DNA from: Phoronis ovalis
Lineage: Eukaryota; Phoronida; Phoronidae
Direction: 5' to 3'
Assembly: GCA_028565635.1 (NCBI GenBank)
Contig: JAOXYB010110936.1
Coordinates: 1 to 20,717, forward strand
Length of the DNA stretch: 20,717 bases
Part shown: positions 9,207-19,864 of the stretch, piece after piece
How positions within the stretch are numbered: position 1 is the stretch's first letter
Layout of the letters: every line of letters starts with the position of its first letter
Program-made: the position numbers and the translations under genes
The notes under the pieces: generated by a model
What the model was told of the DNA's origin: nothing
The model's input: the letters and a program-made list of their open reading frames with translations, nothing else
Database searches by the model: none

Positions 9207-9212
9207 ATTAAA
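9207..9212 (+). terminator. Probable poly(A) signal ATTAAA of gene B
   Basis: ATTAAA lies about 43 bases after the gene B stop, inside AAGTATTAAAC, which is shared with the DNA after gene A. This gives B a 3' UTR of roughly 60 bases if cleavage follows the usual spacing. Confidence 0.45.
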
Positions 9213-11190
9213 CAAAAAACATGGGGAAATAGAATCAAATTCACGGCGGAACACAAATACATCATAATTATGATTCTAGGACAACCAACAGCTAAACAAA
9301 ATGCTGTATATTTAATTTTATACGAATTTTTAATTAAATAATTGTCCTTCAAGTTTCATTCAATATTCTGCAGAAATTAATTTCGTTCTCTGGATTAATG
9401 GCTATGACAATGTAGGAAAATTAAACAGATACATTTCTTCAATATATCTGATCAAGATATTCCGTATCACAGGAAGAATTTACAATGAACAATGAATTGA
9501 AGTCACTGATTTCTACTCAATTCTTGACTAAATGGAAATTAACATACCTTTGTAGTACCAGGTACATCATGTTTAAATAAATGTAAACTGACTGAGGCAG
9601 ATTGTAATTTATTTGGTAGACTAACGAAACAAAAGGAAGCTAATGTTCGAAGGATGGGGTGTTACACATTCCATTTGGTGAACATTCGAATAAACTAAAA
9701 AGTAGGCACGGAAATCGTTACGATGAGAAGTTCAAAACTTATATGTATATCTAGCAAAGGTAAACCGACGGCTTTGTTGTTACTTTATATGAAATTGATA
9801 TATGTGACATGCTAATAAACTGTGCAAGTGGTCACTACATTCTAAGTTTTAAAGTGTATTTGGTAATTTAGTTTTCTTGCTTATGTGACTGTTTGTTAGA
9901 TTCAGATATACTAGAATTCATATTTAGTACATATTTCATCTTTAACGTTTCGTCTTAACACGCAAACTATAGAAACAAGTAAGCCAGTTTTGTTTTTAAT
10001 TTAACTACTTGTCATTTAGCGGATGAGTTATATTTATGGCGTATATTGCCACACCTTTTCTCATTCGTATGGTCACATGCTGTATTACAAGCTAACATCA
10101 AATATTGCTGTTGCGAATATATTCGGGAACTGCTTTTCCACCGTTTAAGAGGAGTGTCATTCGTGTATGTCATTAAAGATTGCCAATTTTAAAATATCAA
10201 GCTATAATTACTAGAAATGAGATAAAAATTTGTCAAAAGTTTTGATTGACAAAAATCTATCATTTTCAAAAAAATTATAGTCCGGTCTTAAACCATCAAA
10301 AATTTCACAAAGAGAGATACAATTAAAGCCATGTGCTCAACAAAAGTATGGGCATAAAATAAGGAAGCAGTACCGATGAATTTGCAGTTGCGTTGTAACA
10401 TATTAGAACATGCTTAAGCTGTTTCGCAAATTTGATAATTTTCGCGATACAGTTGGTTAAAAAATTAGGGTTGTAACTGGATTAAGTACTAAGATAGTAA
10501 CTCTTACTGCCGTGTTGATTGCAACTAAACTGAGAATATTGAAAAATTCATTGTATCTCATGCGTTAAGGATACAGATAAACCATAATTCTAAATATATG
10601 CTTAAGATTAAGCAGGCACGTATACCCAAAAATAAAACAGCTTTTATTTACCATGTCTTCATAACAGATACTATCACATAAATAACAAAAGATAAATACA
10701 AATGTGATGCTTCCTTATCATAAATAACAGTTGTTACTGTATATGATAAAAACATATGAAGAACTATACAAACGGCATTGCCATGTATTTTTTGAAGTTA
10801 CTGAATACCAAAGTGGTAAATTAAATATGGCGAAGGCAAATCTACAACAATGCTAAATTGTCATCACGTGATCAGGTTTGACACGTACATGTATGTTAAT
10901 GGTAGCACTTACATTTCTAACCTATGCTTGAATATTTGTTTCACTAAAAGTAAAGGCACTCGTTGCACAAATATGCGACAGACTAAAATATAGGACTATA
11001 GCACTGCATTTCAACCTAACACACACTACTGTAATTATAGCTTGACAATAAAATATAACAAACAGTTTCTTACCGTATGTGTGTATTCTTCCACAAAGTA
11101 TAATCCATAAATACTATGTAACCTAATGGATAATGTGTGCTTCATATATCCGTAAAAATATACGCACTATGAATGCCAATTCATATCGAG

Positions 11191-11501
11191 TTTAGTATGC
11201 TTTGATTTGATCCCTAAATAAAAATGGCGGCCTATTAAGTATTGTATAGGCGCTGCTGCCCCTGGTGGTGAACAGTGGTATCATCATTGGGCTGATTTTT
11301 GTATTGCCTTGGTTGTTGTTGGTACATGCCTGGCATACAGATATAGGTGGACATTTAAATACGAGATGATAAAGTAGTACAGCATTTAAGGTAGCATTTG
11401 CCTCTTTATCGTACCATACGGAAGACAAATCCAGGATGCATGGTGATATGTATTCGAAAAGCATTACTGTAAGCTCTGTTTAAGAAGAGACTATATAGCA
11501 A
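11191..11501. other. Boundary DNA between segment copy 2 and the microsatellite
   Basis: This is less AT-rich than its surroundings. The minus strand is open for 90 codons (11192-11464), with several Cys and Pro, but there is no recognisable domain and no sign of splice sites or a promoter. I do not call a gene here. Confidence 0.4.
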
Positions 11502-11851
11502 TGTGTGTGTGTGTGTGTGTCTGTGTCTGTGTTTGTGTGTGTGTCTGTGTGTGTGTCTGTGTGTGTCTGTGTGTGTGTGTCTGTGTGTGTGTGTCTGTGT
11601 GTGTCTGTGTGTGTCTGTGTGTCTCTGTGTGTGTCTGTCTCTGTGTGTCTGTCTCTGTGTGTCTGTCTGTCTGTGTGTCTGTCTGTCTGTCTGTGTGTCT
11701 GTCTGTTTGTGTGTCTGTGTGTGTCTGTCTGTTTGTATGTCTGTGTGTATGTCTGTGTGTCTGTCTGTGTGTGTGTCTGTGTGTGTCTGTGTGTGTCTGT
11801 CTGTGTGTCTGTTTGTGTTTCTGTCTGTGTGTGTGTGTCTGTGTGTGTGTC

Positions 11852-11887
<36 letters not shown>

Positions 11888-11972
11888 TGTCTGTCTGTCT
11901 GTATGTCTGTCTGTCTGTCTGTCTACCTGCCTGCCTGCCTGCCTGCCTGCCTATCTATATATATGTATATAT
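11502..11972. repeat. Compound microsatellite (TG)n, (TCTG)n, (CCTG)6, (TA)n
   Basis: About 470 bases are made almost only of T, G and C on the plus strand. The array starts as TG dinucleotides with C interruptions, shifts to TCTG tetranucleotides (clear at 11640-11700 and 11884-11924), then pure CCTG (11926-11950), and ends in TA-rich DNA (11953-11972). Because A is nearly absent, stop codons cannot form, so all three plus frames stay open for more than 150 codons. These are not genes. Long TG runs are known to favour left-handed DNA and to be unstable in length. Confidence 0.97.
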
Positions 11973-11977
11973 TAAAT

Positions 11978-12170
11978 GACGTTCAAAATAGTCGTCAGTG
12001 ATTACGGTATATCGAGGTACATGTAAGCATCCCGTGGTAATTGTTTAAAACTCATTAGCTAGGCGAGACGTTAGTAAAACTACTTTGGATGATATTTTCC
12101 CCCTTCACTGTGACCAAGAGCATGTCTACATGTGCATAGTGCTGCAACAAAACTTATATAGCTAGTTAAA
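11978..12170 (+). repeat. Dispersed repeat R, copy 1
   Basis: This stretch matches 19865-20090 in the same orientation. Shared landmarks are AGTGATTAC, GGTACATGTA, ACTTTRGATGATA, the CCCCCTTC block and CAAGAGCA, in the same order. It begins directly after the compound microsatellite. No ORF is present, which suggests a non-autonomous element or its end. No poly(A) tail or target-site duplication is evident. Confidence 0.8.
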
Positions 12171-13490
12171 TAATGACATTCTGCAGAATGTGGAAAAAAA
12201 TCAGAAATTACAGTTTGTGGCGTTTTTTGTCATGTGAGTATGCGGACTCTTGAGCAACTATACTAAAATTAGACCATAGCGCGTTTCCGACACTCGGGTT
12301 ATATTTTTTGTTATTTAAAATATGCAAATACTGTATACAAACAATTAAAGTGTGTTGACACGAGAATAAATCATTTTCAACTTTTACCAAAAAAGGTAAA
12401 GTATAATTATGTTTCAAAGAGTTAGATACAGTAATTTCACCAGATCGATACATTTTTGTTGTCCAAAAGCAGCCTAAATTTGTCTAATAATGGTTTCGTA
12501 ATAGGTTTATTTTCTGATATATTTGTTGCGATGCCTATATAGACTAAAATGTGTTTCATTAATGCTTAACCAATTATTTTCTGCTCCTGATGTTTAGCGA
12601 TAAAAATTCTTAATATATATAGCGTAATTTTTTAACTTTGTTTCAAGTCTTTGGACATTTTTAGATGTAAGTTTGTACCTCATCTCTTTCTTTTAGTCGA
12701 GATGCAATATTGAAACTTGGAAAATTGAAACAATACTGTGGTAACCATAGGTATAGAAAATAATGCGTTTGAATTGATGGTCCACTTGCAAAGATATTCC
12801 GTTTTTTGAATGGTACAGTTACATATGGGAAAAAAATTAATTAAAAGATGTGCATTTTATTAACTCACACATACAGAAACAACAACACGTTAATACGGAA
12901 TATAAACTGAAACGAACACTGACCCCTGGTGCTGGAAATTGGCAGAAATTGAAGGTTTACTTTTCTGATATTTATTGTTGTGATTTATATATTAACTATG
13001 ATGTTAATCATGAATACCACAAATGCAAGGACTTTTAAGAGCACTTTTAAAATTGAAATATTATAACGGCAATTGAGTATGGGTACGTTAGATGAGAAGT
13101 ACGGGATACTAACGGATGTATTTGTCCAGACTGGTTGTAATGACACTTTTAAATATCTACTGGACAGCTGTTGTAGTTTCTGGCCCTCCAAAATGTATTG
13201 ATTTGCCTGTATGTAATACATGATATCACCTGACTTGAAACACTTTTGTGACAGTGTCGTATACATTAAATGTTTACACTTTATTAGCAAGAACATTATT
13301 TATTAGGGTGGTCGTGCCCGGGTTGTTCCTATTGGTTTTGTATGCTATCTTTCTTCTTCCTTTGAGAATATTTATATTAAAAGGTGAATTTTAAGCAGCT
13401 TCTAAATTAATTTTATGAAGGAAACATATATACTGCAAGCCGCAGTGTTCAGTCCAACAGGTTTTAATTTGACATACGACAGTCTGGAGT
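12171..13490. other. AT-rich DNA without a supported gene
   Basis: A minus-strand frame of 103 codons (12985-13296) and a plus frame of 40 codons (ATG 13079) overlap in a slightly more GC-rich patch, and both read somewhat protein-like, but neither has a recognisable domain. The patch may be an old exon or a repeat fragment. The rest is featureless. Confidence 0.4.
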
Positions 13491-13509
13491 TGACCTTGTC
13501 AAAAGGTCA
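13491..13509. promoter_or_regulatory. Everted AGGTCA-type repeat (TGACCTT-n5-AAGGTCA)
   Basis: TGACCTT at 13491-13497 and its exact reverse complement AAGGTCA at 13503-13509 form a nuclear-receptor-like everted repeat. No gene start is evident nearby, so function is doubtful and the match may be chance. Confidence 0.25.
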
Positions 13510-14309
13510 TCTAGAGGATACAAGTTCAACATTCAAAATGGCATAAGATTTAGGAGATCGAGAGAGGACAAGTTGAGGTACAGAAGTTATGTACGAATTT
13601 ACAACTGAAAAATCGGCAGTCTTGACCAAAATGTATATACGGACCTGGTCAGGCTTAGGTTAGTCTTGCGTAGGGGCATTGTCATTGGCGGTTGTGTGGG
13701 GTTCGAGCTCGAACCGTCAATCCCCTCTGAGGAAAACTAATTCTTTTTTAACTTCGTTGAAGAAGTTCAGTCGTGGATAGACTTAGACTATTTCCATCGT
13801 TACATAGTGTCCGCGGTTGTTACCGTTATTGTTTTCAGTATGAAGTGTTACAGTAGTGTATAAACTAACACTGGTGTTTTATTAGTAGGACATTCAGTTT
13901 TAATGATAACTTGTATTGCAGTCCAGGCTACTATAATAGACGGTGAGGCATAATGAAAGCATTGAAATGTTGGAAAACAATGATATATTATAATATTTTG
14001 CTTTAATACTCATAGTTCAAAAATCAATATAAGAAAACATCTAATTGCCATTTCGCTATATTATTATCTTTACATATTACACTGCTTTCCTTCCTTGGTG
14101 GTATTTGTATATTGTCCGTTATCACCACTTGGTCTGATATGCTGGAACTTCAGAGCAAGATATTACGGACTGAATCTCAAGGACCACCATTGTACATTGC
14201 ATTGGCGGCCTGCTAGCCAGTTGTCTACCAGGGGTCGCTATACATTAATTACGTTGTATCAAGGGTACCAGGGGTTGTAGTACACCATGCATTTATCGTG
14301 CGCACGGTT
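13510..14309. other. Intergenic DNA, nothing firm
   Basis: A perfect 16-bp palindrome GGTTCGAGCTCGAACC sits at 13700-13715, in a somewhat GC-richer stretch (13640-13740) that resembles part of a tRNA-type B box without the rest of a tRNA. No gene is supported. The ORF at 14095-14280 has no protein-like features. Confidence 0.4.
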
Positions 14310-14870
14310 CCTTTAGCAAACATCTAGGTGGAACCATATGTTACCAAACACCTAGGCATTACACTCAAACCATATGCTACCAAACTACTAGAAGTTTAGC
14401 AGGAGTAGGCAGCTATGTCAAACTATATACACTATATATATGCATGTACCATTGCCATATAGGGACACCATGCAGGGATAGCGTAGTGTTACCATGCCGC
14501 CCTATCATAAATCAGCACCATATGACCATTATCAGTTCCATCAGTACCATATGACATATATTGTTACTATGTAACATGCAATGCTGCTATACAGGATCAC
14601 CGTATAGCGTTTAATGTTACTAGTATAATATACAGGATCTCCATATGCTGCAACCATGTCACGCACCACATTCCAGTTCGATAAACCAGTATCATAGTGT
14701 AACTATCGGTCAGCACAAGAAAACCATTGCAGTATGCCAGCACCATATCAGTTTTACTATACAACAATACTATTGATAAGCACCATGTACTATTACCAGA
14801 TAGTATATATCACCGTATATAGTTTGAGGTTACTATATAGCATACAGAGTCACCATAAATGTCCAATACT
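14310..14870. repeat. Cluster of degenerate mini-arrays rich in ACCATATG
   Basis: Short motifs repeat with drift. ACCATATG occurs at 14333, 14369, 14517 and 14546, and CCATATG again at 14641. ACCATATGYTACCAAAC recurs 36 bases apart (14333, 14369), and ACCATATGAC recurs 29 bases apart (14517, 14546). ATACAGGATC recurs 41 bases apart (14589, 14630). CACCAT, TACTAT and GTTACTA variants fill the rest. The whole block looks like one old, eroded satellite with a variable period. Confidence 0.65.
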
Positions 14871-14877
14871 CATCTGG

Positions 14878-14933
14878 TCTGCTCTAGGCTTCAGGCTTCT
14901 TGGGGCTATTGCCCCAGAAATCTGCTCTAGGCT
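14878..14933. repeat. TCTGCTCTAGGCT direct repeats flanking a GC-rich hairpin
   Basis: TCTGCTCTAGGCT is at 14878-14890 and again at 14921-14933. Between them TGGGGC (14901-14906) pairs with GCCCCA (14911-14916) around a TATT loop. No downstream T-run and no gene make a terminator role unlikely. It may be a small insertion with a duplicated flank. Confidence 0.5.
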
Positions 14934-15039
14934 ATGAGCCAAGGGGGTTGGTCGGTACCATACAGATGGGGTAAGGCTCATTGTCATTTTTAGCAAGATA
15001 TATGTCACTAGATATGACAAAAATGTCATAGCAGTGTAC

Positions 15040-16049
15040 AACTCTCGGCCATCTCCGTGTTATGACCAGAAATAGTATTTTTTCGCCCGCTTCGCTTCGT
15101 CAAAAAATGTGATACTTGCTAAAATTGGAATAAATATATTTATTTTGGCATACTGGATGCCAACTAATATAGTAATAGAAATATAGAACATTTGTGGGGG
15201 TTATTTGTCAAACTTTTGATATGACAAAAAATATGTTAAATTTAGTGAAAAAGTGGCCGAAATCGCTTCGAGTTCAGATTTCACATTGTACGTTTTTGTC
15301 AATATTTTACAAATGAAAACTTCCAGAGTAACATTTCACCCCTCTAAAACTTCGCAAGGAACCACTGCATTGGAATATATCGTTACTTTGTAATATGGTG
15401 GTTGTTTGGGGCACATAGTTTGGCAAAGTTCAACCATACCCCCTGATTTTGATATTTTGGAAAAAACATAGATTTCGAACAATTTAGGTTTATTCGTCTA
15501 CTTTAGTTATCTCAGTATAATGTTTGGTATTAGCTAGTATCCAAAAGTAGGTATGTAACATCAGGTACATTATATTTCACAATACATGCAAAATTGCTCC
15601 ACATTCTAGGTTTTTTGTTTCTTACACATAGCAAATGTATGCAATTATGGAATGATAGCAAATTGAAGGTATTGAAAATATACATTTCCCATCTGATACA
15701 TGTTGATGTAATCAGAAAAAGGTCAATTCTGGGTAAAAACTTCCTTTCTTAAAAGTAAATTTTCAAATTTAGGTTTAACGCGGTACACCCCTTGGCTTTT
15801 AACATTTAAAATTGTATTCATAAGTTAAGACATTTCAAAATTTAACAGCCATAAATGTTTTCATTTTTTCTGAAGCCCATGTACTTAGAAGACGAAGAAA
15901 ACTTTTACAAATATGAGCCAGATTATTAGATATCCTTAAATGTTGGCCAAGTTTCAGTTTAGATCTGTAGACTTGTTGGATTCCTTGCTGATTACATAAT
16001 CATACGAAAGTCAAGTCAAGCAATTGTGGATAATCTTTATGGTAATACC
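15040..16049. other. Intergenic DNA with no ORF, possibly repeat-derived
   Basis: A TTCGCCCGCTTCGCTTCG patch near 15081 resembles the reverse complement of GCGAAGCG motifs at 2605-2614, and a further ATCGCTTCGAG occurs near 15261. Such patches are typical of repeated DNA in marine invertebrates. Apart from that I recognise nothing in this kilobase. Confidence 0.35.
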
Positions 16050-16265
16050 GAGCTCCGTCTGAAGTCTTGTTACAATACATACAGGAGATAAACCATTTCA
16101 ATACGAAACTACAGGATCATCTTAAAATACATGTCAAATATTACAAGCAGGAGATAAGCCCCTGAAATGTGTATCTTCGCATGAGATACATACTCAGAGG
16201 AGCTACCTATGAAGGCTTGTTACAATATATACAGGAAAAAACAACGTTTTAATGCGAAGCTTGAG
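16050..16265. repeat. Three degenerate units of about 66-84 bp
   Basis: CTTGTTACAATACATACAGG at 16065 recurs as CTTGTTACAATATATACAGG at 16215, 150 bases later. Between them a weaker unit carries ATTACAAGCAGGAGATAAGC (16139-16158), which matches ACAGGAGATAAACC of the first unit. This makes a short, eroded tandem array. Confidence 0.6.
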
Positions 16266-16948
16266 ACATTTTCCCACCGGATAATCTCAAACGTATGTAA
16301 AAACGGAAGTTGGTATCACAGGGGCAATCTTTGAACAAAGCTCTATTTGCCTTTTTGGTGAACTATATAAAGTGTCTCTCTGTGTAGGAGTTTCCACCTA
16401 AAATAAATTTTGGCGACTGCAAAAATGGTGAATTTTCGGATCGGGTAGTTGACCTATTTTTTAAGGCAACTCTTAAAACAAACACCTAAACTATTCCTCT
16501 CAACTAAGGCTTTCATAAATCCATCGAACTGTTCAGTTATATATATATATATAGCTTGTGGTACCATCTTGCATATGCTTAAAGTAATAACATCACCAAC
16601 TATATTTAGAGGTGAGGTTGGCTAACTTGAAATGTGTTACCTCTATAAAATTGTTCTTGGAGAGCTGAAAAAGAGAAGCCAAATATGTACAAACATTTAA
16701 ACCTAAACAGGGTTAACATCAAGATAGTTCTAAACTCTTAAATTCGTCAAGTTATGTTTCTTTTAAGATGTTTTTCATTTTTATTTCTATTATACAATAC
16801 AGCTAATATTAAGTAATATTTTGAAGAGCCTGCATAAACATTAGTAATATAATATCTCCCTGAAATCAAAAACATTTTTTATGTGATAGTGTTCCCCTTT
16901 CCAGACCAGAACCTTGGATCATGAGGGTTGACCATGTCTTTGCATTAT
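16266..16948. other. AT-rich intergenic DNA with a short (TA)n run
   Basis: A TA run lies at about 16538-16553. No gene or partner repeat is visible. Confidence 0.45.
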
Positions 16949-16965
16949 TTAGGAATGCTTTGATA

Positions 16966-17175
16966 CGTACGTACGTGTAGATACCTCCGTAGAGTAACCA
17001 ATTGTTGAAACAGGTGAATCGTTGTCACTGTGAATGCTACTGGCATCTTCATCATAACTGACACCATCACCGTTACCTCCATCATTATTTACTTTCTCTA
17101 AATTATTACTAACTCCATCATTCCCGCCATCATTCACGCAGGTCATTCATGAGATCATTCCCGCCATCATTTCTA
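16966..17175. repeat. Degenerate ATC/CCATCATT-rich simple repeat
   Basis: TACGTACGTACG sits at about 16966-16977. From 17040, variants of CCATCA, CCATCATT and ATCATTCCCGCCATCATT recur, the last at 17117 and 17154. On the minus strand this reads as an Asp/Gly/Asn-rich frame of 65 codons (16949-17146), which I regard as a by-product of the repeat and not a gene. Confidence 0.6.
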
Positions 17176-17324
17176 CCATCAGTATTCAAAATCTAATGAA
17201 TGTCAACCACATCATTATCAACAATGGCATTATTGTTAGACTGAAATAGTTTGGGAAAACATTGCAACTGTGTTCATGTTATATAGAGGGGAATGTAAAG
17301 CCCCAATAGATCAGCATTAATATA

Positions 17325-17606
17325 TTGTTATATATCATGTTGAACGCTTTGAAACCTCAGTCATTTATTGTTCACATGGAACTCGTTAACGATTTAACAG
17401 CTAATTTCATTAGCAATCGACAAAAAACAGCTCATTCAGCGTGCATGGAAAAAGCATTAACTCTCCTCTATATAGTGCACAGGGAAGACCAAGAGAACGC
17501 AGTACTGAAGGTTTTACAAATGCTTCAGAACTTTATTAATAACATACCTGTAGCTGCCAAAGGCAGTACAGGGAGCGTATTCACAAGAACGATAAGTGTT
17601 GGCTAA
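17325..17606 (+). CDS. Weak candidate: small ORF or orphan exon of unknown function (93 aa, or 76 aa from the second good ATG)
   Basis: I do not recognise this sequence. The frame is open for 93 codons, and from residue 18 its composition is more protein-like than any other unassigned ORF here. It has a helical, amphipathic stretch around residues 40-75 with ALTLLYIVH and VLKVLQMLQNFI, mixed codon use, and few AT-driven Lys/Asn/Ile runs. The ATG at 17376 (CACATGG) has a better start context than the one at 17325. A GTTATATAG sequence near 17278 could act as a TATA box. Alternatively it is an exon bounded by CCTCAG near 17360. There is no known domain, signal peptide or membrane segment. It could be a pseudogene fragment or simply chance. 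Confidence 0.3.
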   Translation: MLYIMLNALKPQSFIVHMELVNDLTANFISNRQKTAHSACMEKALTLLYIVHREDQENAVLKVLQMLQNFINNIPVAAKGSTGSVFTRTISVG

Positions 17607-18137
17607 TAAATCGTGTATTTCGTTATGTCGTTATGTTCGTTCGTTTCTTCGTTCACTCAAATCGTCCCATAATCTATGACAAAACAATATAAACTAATAA
17701 GAACCTTGCTACAACAGTATTGCTACACGTAAACTTACGAATGAACTAAGTAAATTACTATCAAAAATACTAACAAAAAGCCAATGCCCAAAATGACATA
17801 CTTAGCAAATAAACTGCAAGTTCAAACAACTTCCAAAAACAGTTTACACAACTACTTTTCTTCTAGAACAACTAGTGAATTACAAACAAATGAGCTAGTA
17901 AGTTTCCAAATTAAACTAAAATTATCTCAAGTCAGCAAAAGATACAAATTTAAACTTACATCAAATGCTCCCTCTTACACTACATATCTTTATGGTTGAA
18001 AACCTTAGAGCGGCATAATGACCCAAACTACTAAGTGTGCCACACTAATAAAGCACTGGTATTCAAATGTAAGTCACATGTAAGCCACTCATATGCAAAT
18101 AGACTATTATACAGGTGGCGCTCCAAATCAACACAGG
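17607..18137. other. A- and C-rich intergenic DNA without a supported gene
   Basis: The open frame at 17784-17999 is Ser/Thr/Lys-rich and driven by base composition. No motif, repeat or splice pattern supports it. Confidence 0.45.
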
Positions 18138-18165
18138 AACAAAACAAAACAAAACAAAACAAAAC
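18138..18165. repeat. (AAAAC)5 microsatellite
   Basis: Five uninterrupted AAAAC units run from 18141 to 18165, preceded by AAC. Confidence 0.95.
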
Positions 18166-18632
18166 AGTCTGCAGTTACAATACCATCACCTCTACATGTT
18201 TCTTCCCCTTCAAAATCTTCTCATCGCTACATTCAACAATGGCATTCACAATTTGAATAGTTGAACTTCTGCTTTGGCAAATGCCACATTTCTGCCAAGC
18301 ATCTAGTCCTGGTTCATGATGTTTTGCACTAGCTCCTGCTGATAATCTGACTTGTGAGCTGTCCTAAACAGTCATGGTAACTTATATAGCCGATTACAGT
18401 GAAAGTGGCCCAAACTTCGAAATCTATGTAATTCCTACCTAATGAGCTCATATATCACCGTCCAGATAATCTCTGATTATCCAACGTTAATTCCTACAAC
18501 TCATATGACCATTTGCAGCAACGGTACAGGTACACACGAACAAATTGCAAAACCAAAATTCTTTTCAAGAACTCTTCCGTCGTCTTCACTTCAAAATAGC
18601 GTTTGCGCATGCGTTAAATAACGTCATCTGCC
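18166..18632. other. Intergenic DNA, nothing firm
   Basis: A 7-bp inverted repeat GATAATC-TCT-GATTATC lies at 18465-18481 and a GCGCATGCG palindrome near 18605. No gene is supported. Confidence 0.4.
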
Positions 18633-18785
18633 GGACTAGTGAAGTCAACATTGCGAGTAAAGAGTACCCGAAAAGGCATACTCCTTCTAAAGCTTCTATA
18701 CGCGGCTCCATATTTCAGAATGCGATATAAAAGCGTATTCTCGGTTTTCGACTTCTATGTCTCGTAATGTTGACTTCACTAGTCC
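18633..18785. mobile_element. MITE-like foldback element
   Basis: The outer 25 bases of the left arm (18633-18657, starting GGACTAGTGAAGTCAACATT) match the reverse complement of 18761-18785 at 24 of 25 positions. Pairing continues inwards imperfectly (GAAAA, ATAC and similar blocks) towards a centre near 18709, so almost the full 153 bases can fold. Outside 18633 and 18785 the complementarity stops at once. There is no ORF, as expected for a miniature inverted-repeat element, but no clear target-site duplication. A TATAAAAG lies inside at 18726-18733. A microRNA-type hairpin is an alternative, although the length and the sharply bounded perfect ends favour a transposon. Confidence 0.7.
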
Positions 18786-19485
18786 AACACTAGTTTCATG
18801 ATTGTGTTGTAAAATAGCACGTTGTAATTTGTTTTTAATATTATCATCGCAAATTAGAAACTTGTAGTATTTTTCCATAAAATAATGAAATACTGGTTTG
18901 TGATGCGGTAAAATGACGTCAGAAGTATATGTTGTGACAGGACATTGAGGAGGGAAATGGGGGGATAGTGACCGCAGCTCAAAGAAAGTAAACTTGCCCT
19001 TTCATGAATCACAAGTAATAAACTTCTGCAATCACAGGCCACACAAATAATACAACCCCTTCCCACCTCGACAATAATAACTATTCACAAACAGGTTGCA
19101 TACAGCGGATCACACTCCTATATATGATTGAAGATAATTATATTGGACGGTCATTCAGAACGGTTCGAGTACACTCCAGGGTTCTGCTATGCAGAGTTAT
19201 ACTTTCATGGAATAAAATACTGCATCTGAGACGGAAATGGTTCAATTTCAACTGATAATCTGATTGCATAAAAACAAGTATTGCAACCCTAAAACACGAA
19301 AATAAAATATATAATATTTATCACTTTGTACCGGCTGAAATAAATTTCAATGAATTCCATCGCAGAATAATAAAATATGACTCTTTCACACCCGTAGGAA
19401 AACAAATTTGACCACTTTGTCTCTAAATACACTGATGCACGTACATGAAAAGACAGAATGGTCACTAAATGTGAAATTGTGAATC
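18786..19485. other. Intergenic DNA without a supported gene
   Basis: A TGACGTCA palindrome (CRE-like) sits near 18914. No ORF, repeat partner or structured RNA is visible. Confidence 0.45.
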
Positions 19486-19501
19486 ATGAATGAATGAATG
19501 A
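19486..19501. repeat. (ATGA)4 microsatellite
   Basis: Four ATGA units run without interruption from 19486. Confidence 0.9.
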
Positions 19502-19659
19502 ACTTCCGGGTGTAATGTTGAGCTTGTTCCCAGATAGCGCAAAACTATAATCGGAAGTATAATGAGTTATTCAACAGAACGTCTCCTTTAAACGCTGCGG
19601 GCGTTCCAAATCTCCAAAAGAATCATTTTGACAGAAATGCGTGAAAGTTGGCAACTATG

Positions 19660-19785
19660 CCACTCTAAAATATCTTAAAAACCCACCCTGAAATATCCCC
19701 TTGACGTCAAATACCCACCCCGAAATATCCCAGAAGGAAAATGACCCACCTGAAATATCCTGTTGGTAGCCCAAAAAGCGACCCT
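19660..19785. repeat. Tandem array of about 31-32 bp units with core CCCACCCTGAAATATCC
   Basis: The core starts at 19681 (ACCCACCCTGAAATATCC), 19713 (ACCCACCCCGAAATATCC) and 19744 (ACCCACCTGAAATATCC), giving spacings of 32 and 31. A weaker unit is at 19660 (CCACTCTAAAATATC) and a partial one near 19780. The spacers between cores differ. The minus-strand frames across it (19655-19872) read as Gly/Phe-rich repeats, which follows from the array. Confidence 0.8.
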
Positions 19786-19864
19786 GAAGGGCGGCACATG
19801 TATATTTAGACCGATATAGGAAGTGCCCCCCAAGAAAAGAATATAGTAGATGCCGTTCCAAACA

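Larger units (their letters stand above)
8250..11190 (+). repeat. Tandem segmental duplication, copy 2 (carries gene B)
   Basis: This is the second copy of the segment at about 3150-6440, colinear with it along its whole length. It carries gene B close to its left end, followed by about 2 kb of non-coding DNA that matches the DNA downstream of gene A. Similarity fades at about 11190, and the DNA between the copies (6440-8250) does not match either flank that I can see. The arrangement is a head-to-tail pair, as expected from unequal crossing-over, and old enough to have accumulated many substitutions and indels. Nothing in the non-coding remainder reads as a gene. Confidence 0.88.

Noticed and set aside
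11501-12001. Three overlapping plus-strand frames of 156-166 codons, all Cys/Val/Ser/Leu
   Set aside because: They are products of a TG/TCTG microsatellite in which A is nearly absent, so stop codons cannot occur.
12985-13296. Minus-strand frame of 103 codons, and a 40-codon plus frame from 13079
   Set aside because: Both are mildly protein-like, but they overlap each other, lack domains, and show no promoter or splice support.
13700-13715. GGTTCGAGCTCGAACC as a tRNA T-arm or SINE B box
   Set aside because: The palindrome cannot form a standard T-arm with its flanks, and no A box, acceptor stem or anticodon arm is visible.
16949-17146. Minus-strand Asp/Gly/Asn-rich frame
   Set aside because: It follows from the degenerate ATC/CCATCATT repeat.
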